NCBI GenBank assembly: GCA_000149225.2
Contig: CM000690.1
Location: 248,001-312,000, forward strand
Reading direction: 5' to 3'
Source of the DNA: Lachancea kluyveri NRRL Y-12651
Taxonomy: Eukaryota > Ascomycota > Saccharomycetes > Saccharomycetales > Saccharomycetaceae
Length of the DNA stretch: 64,000 bases
Positions within the stretch are counted from its first letter, which is position 1; every line of letters starts with the position of its first letter. The position numbers and the translations under genes are program-made. The notes beneath the pieces were generated by a model. The model was given only the letters and a program-made list of their open reading frames with translations, was not told the DNA's origin and did not search any database. Shown piece by piece: positions 63,100 through 64,000 of this stretch.

Positions 63100-64000
63100 A
63101 TGTCCGAACAAGACCAGGATAACCATTCAGGTGAACAAGAGTCCGTGGAAGAAGCTGTATTTAAATATGTTGGTGTTGACTTGGATGATAGCAAACAGCA
63201 AGAACAACAGAGGGACTCTAGAGACCATAGTCAGCTTAATGAAGTAAGAGAACACAAGGAACATGAAGATTCTGCTTTAAAGGAAGATAAGGATAAAGAA
63301 GCTGGAAAGGATGAGATGGATTGGTTTTTGAGACATGACTTATCTACTGAGCAACCAGTCGATGGCACCCCTCATTCTGTTGCAGCTGCTGCAGTGGCCG
63401 CTGCATTTGCTGCTAATGAAGCTAAGAAAAGGAGAAATCACGAAGATGGTACAGAGCCCAAACCAAAGAAATACAAAAAAGCCAAGAGCAAGAAGAATAA
63501 ACTTCAGTTAGCCGTGGACCCAGAATTAGCGTCCTTGGATGACAGTGAAGTTACTGAGCACGAGCAGTTGGTGCGTAAAGCCATTTTGGATGCTGATAAT
63601 ATTGCACACCATCCCGACTTCCAGCAATATTTGAATACAGACGATGTTGCAGATGATAGTAAGGACAAGAAGCACGGGATCGACAAGGTTAAAGTACAGG
63701 CGGAGGAAGGACAGCATGTTAAACCTTACTCTGAAATATCTAAAACGATTGTTGACGGTGAAAATGTTCGCAGAAAGGTAGAGGTTTTACCAAAGGTTCT
63801 GGCACCGGGAACGGACCAGGATATTACAAATCTAATCCAAGATGCTGCAACCAAGGCTTCTCATATTATTAATCCTCAAGCCCAATCTACAGGAAAATCC
63901 TTCGATTTATCTGAGGAAGAGGCCCTGGAACAATTTATCAAAGATTACCAGAACATTAAAAATTTGAGCAGACGCCAAATCTGCGAAAGGATTTGGAGTA
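63100..64000 (+). CDS. REB1: General regulatory factor Reb1 (5' part)
   Basis: Myb-type DNA-binding factor that keeps promoters nucleosome-free and stops Pol I and Pol II. Three hundred codons are visible; the gene runs out of the window. The start MSEQDQDNHSGEQESVEEAV and KYVGVDLD match the Reb1 head (QESVEEAVLKYVGVGLD). Conserved blocks follow: MDWFLRHDL, DPELASLDDSEV with LVRKAILDADNIAHHPDFQQ, VEVLPKVLAPGTDQDI and, at the edge, SRRQICERIWS, which opens the DNA-binding domain. The acidic, Lys/Glu-rich middle is disordered. S. cerevisiae keeps REB1 (YBR049C) and its paralogue NSI1 (YDR026C); the head favours REB1. Confidence 0.95.
   Translation, partial: MSEQDQDNHSGEQESVEEAVFKYVGVDLDDSKQQEQQRDSRDHSQLNEVREHKEHEDSALKEDKDKEAGKDEMDWFLRHDLSTEQPVDGTPHSVAAAAVAAAFAANEAKKRRNHEDGTEPKPKKYKKAKSKKNKLQLAVDPELASLDDSEVTEHEQLVRKAILDADNIAHHPDFQQYLNTDDVADDSKDKKHGIDKVKVQAEEGQHVKPYSEISKTIVDGENVRRKVEVLPKVLAPGTDQDITNLIQDAATKASHIINPQAQSTGKSFDLSEEEALEQFIKDYQNIKNLSRRQICERIWS

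Overview
This is a nuclear chromosome segment from a budding yeast of the family Saccharomycetaceae. The proteins align closely with Saccharomyces cerevisiae genes, introns are few and short, and four eukaryotic tRNA genes and a Ty1/copia-type retroelement are present. The neighbours mix genes that S. cerevisiae keeps on two sister chromosome arms: YBR049-YBR066 (TRM7, ORC2, AKL1, TSC3, UBP14, MUM2, PRP6, REB1) and YDR027-YDR045 (KRS1, RSM10, HEM13, RPC11, EHD3, ARO3, LYS14, RAD28, REG1, VPS54). One interleaved copy of that kind is expected in a lineage that branched before the whole-genome duplication. Close similarity to Saccharomyces proteins makes a Zygosaccharomyces/Torulaspora-type yeast the best guess; I cannot name the species.

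Layout. 1-11.6 kb: KRS1 (3' part), TRM7, RSM10, an intron-containing RING protein gene (YBR062C type), an unrecognised membrane protein, ECM2, tRNA-Glu, an NRG-type zinc-finger repressor, HEM13 and RPC11. 11.8-31 kb: ORC2, AKL1, TSC3, a sphingolipid delta-4 desaturase that S. cerevisiae lacks, EHD3, a possible small spliced gene, UBP14, MUM2 (with an intron), ARO3, a 57-residue CYSTM protein, tRNA-Gln and a GH5 glucosidase. The first block runs in the opposite sense to the second when compared with S. cerevisiae, so the RPC11/ORC2 junction looks like an inversion breakpoint. 31-38 kb: tRNA-Asp and tRNA-Leu, with nested LTRs and one broken Ty1/Ty2-family element upstream of them. 39-64 kb: PRP6, LYS14, a secreted agmatinase-like ureohydrolase, a MATE transporter, an MRH1/YRO2 opsin-fold protein, a YBR053C-type lactonase-like protein, PST2, MIX14, RAD28, REG1, VPS54 and the 5' part of REB1.

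Most genes are ordinary housekeeping genes, each with its own promoter. TSC3 and the desaturase, both sphingolipid genes, are adjacent and convergent. The ureohydrolase lies beside LYS14 and a MATE transporter. The departures from S. cerevisiae are the desaturase, the ureohydrolase, the inversion, an unusual splice donor in MUM2, a possible new spliced small gene at 21.3-21.8 kb, three TTACCCT sites before REB1, and three Yap1-type sites before PST2. I found no clearly undescribed system. The small spliced candidate is the most open question.
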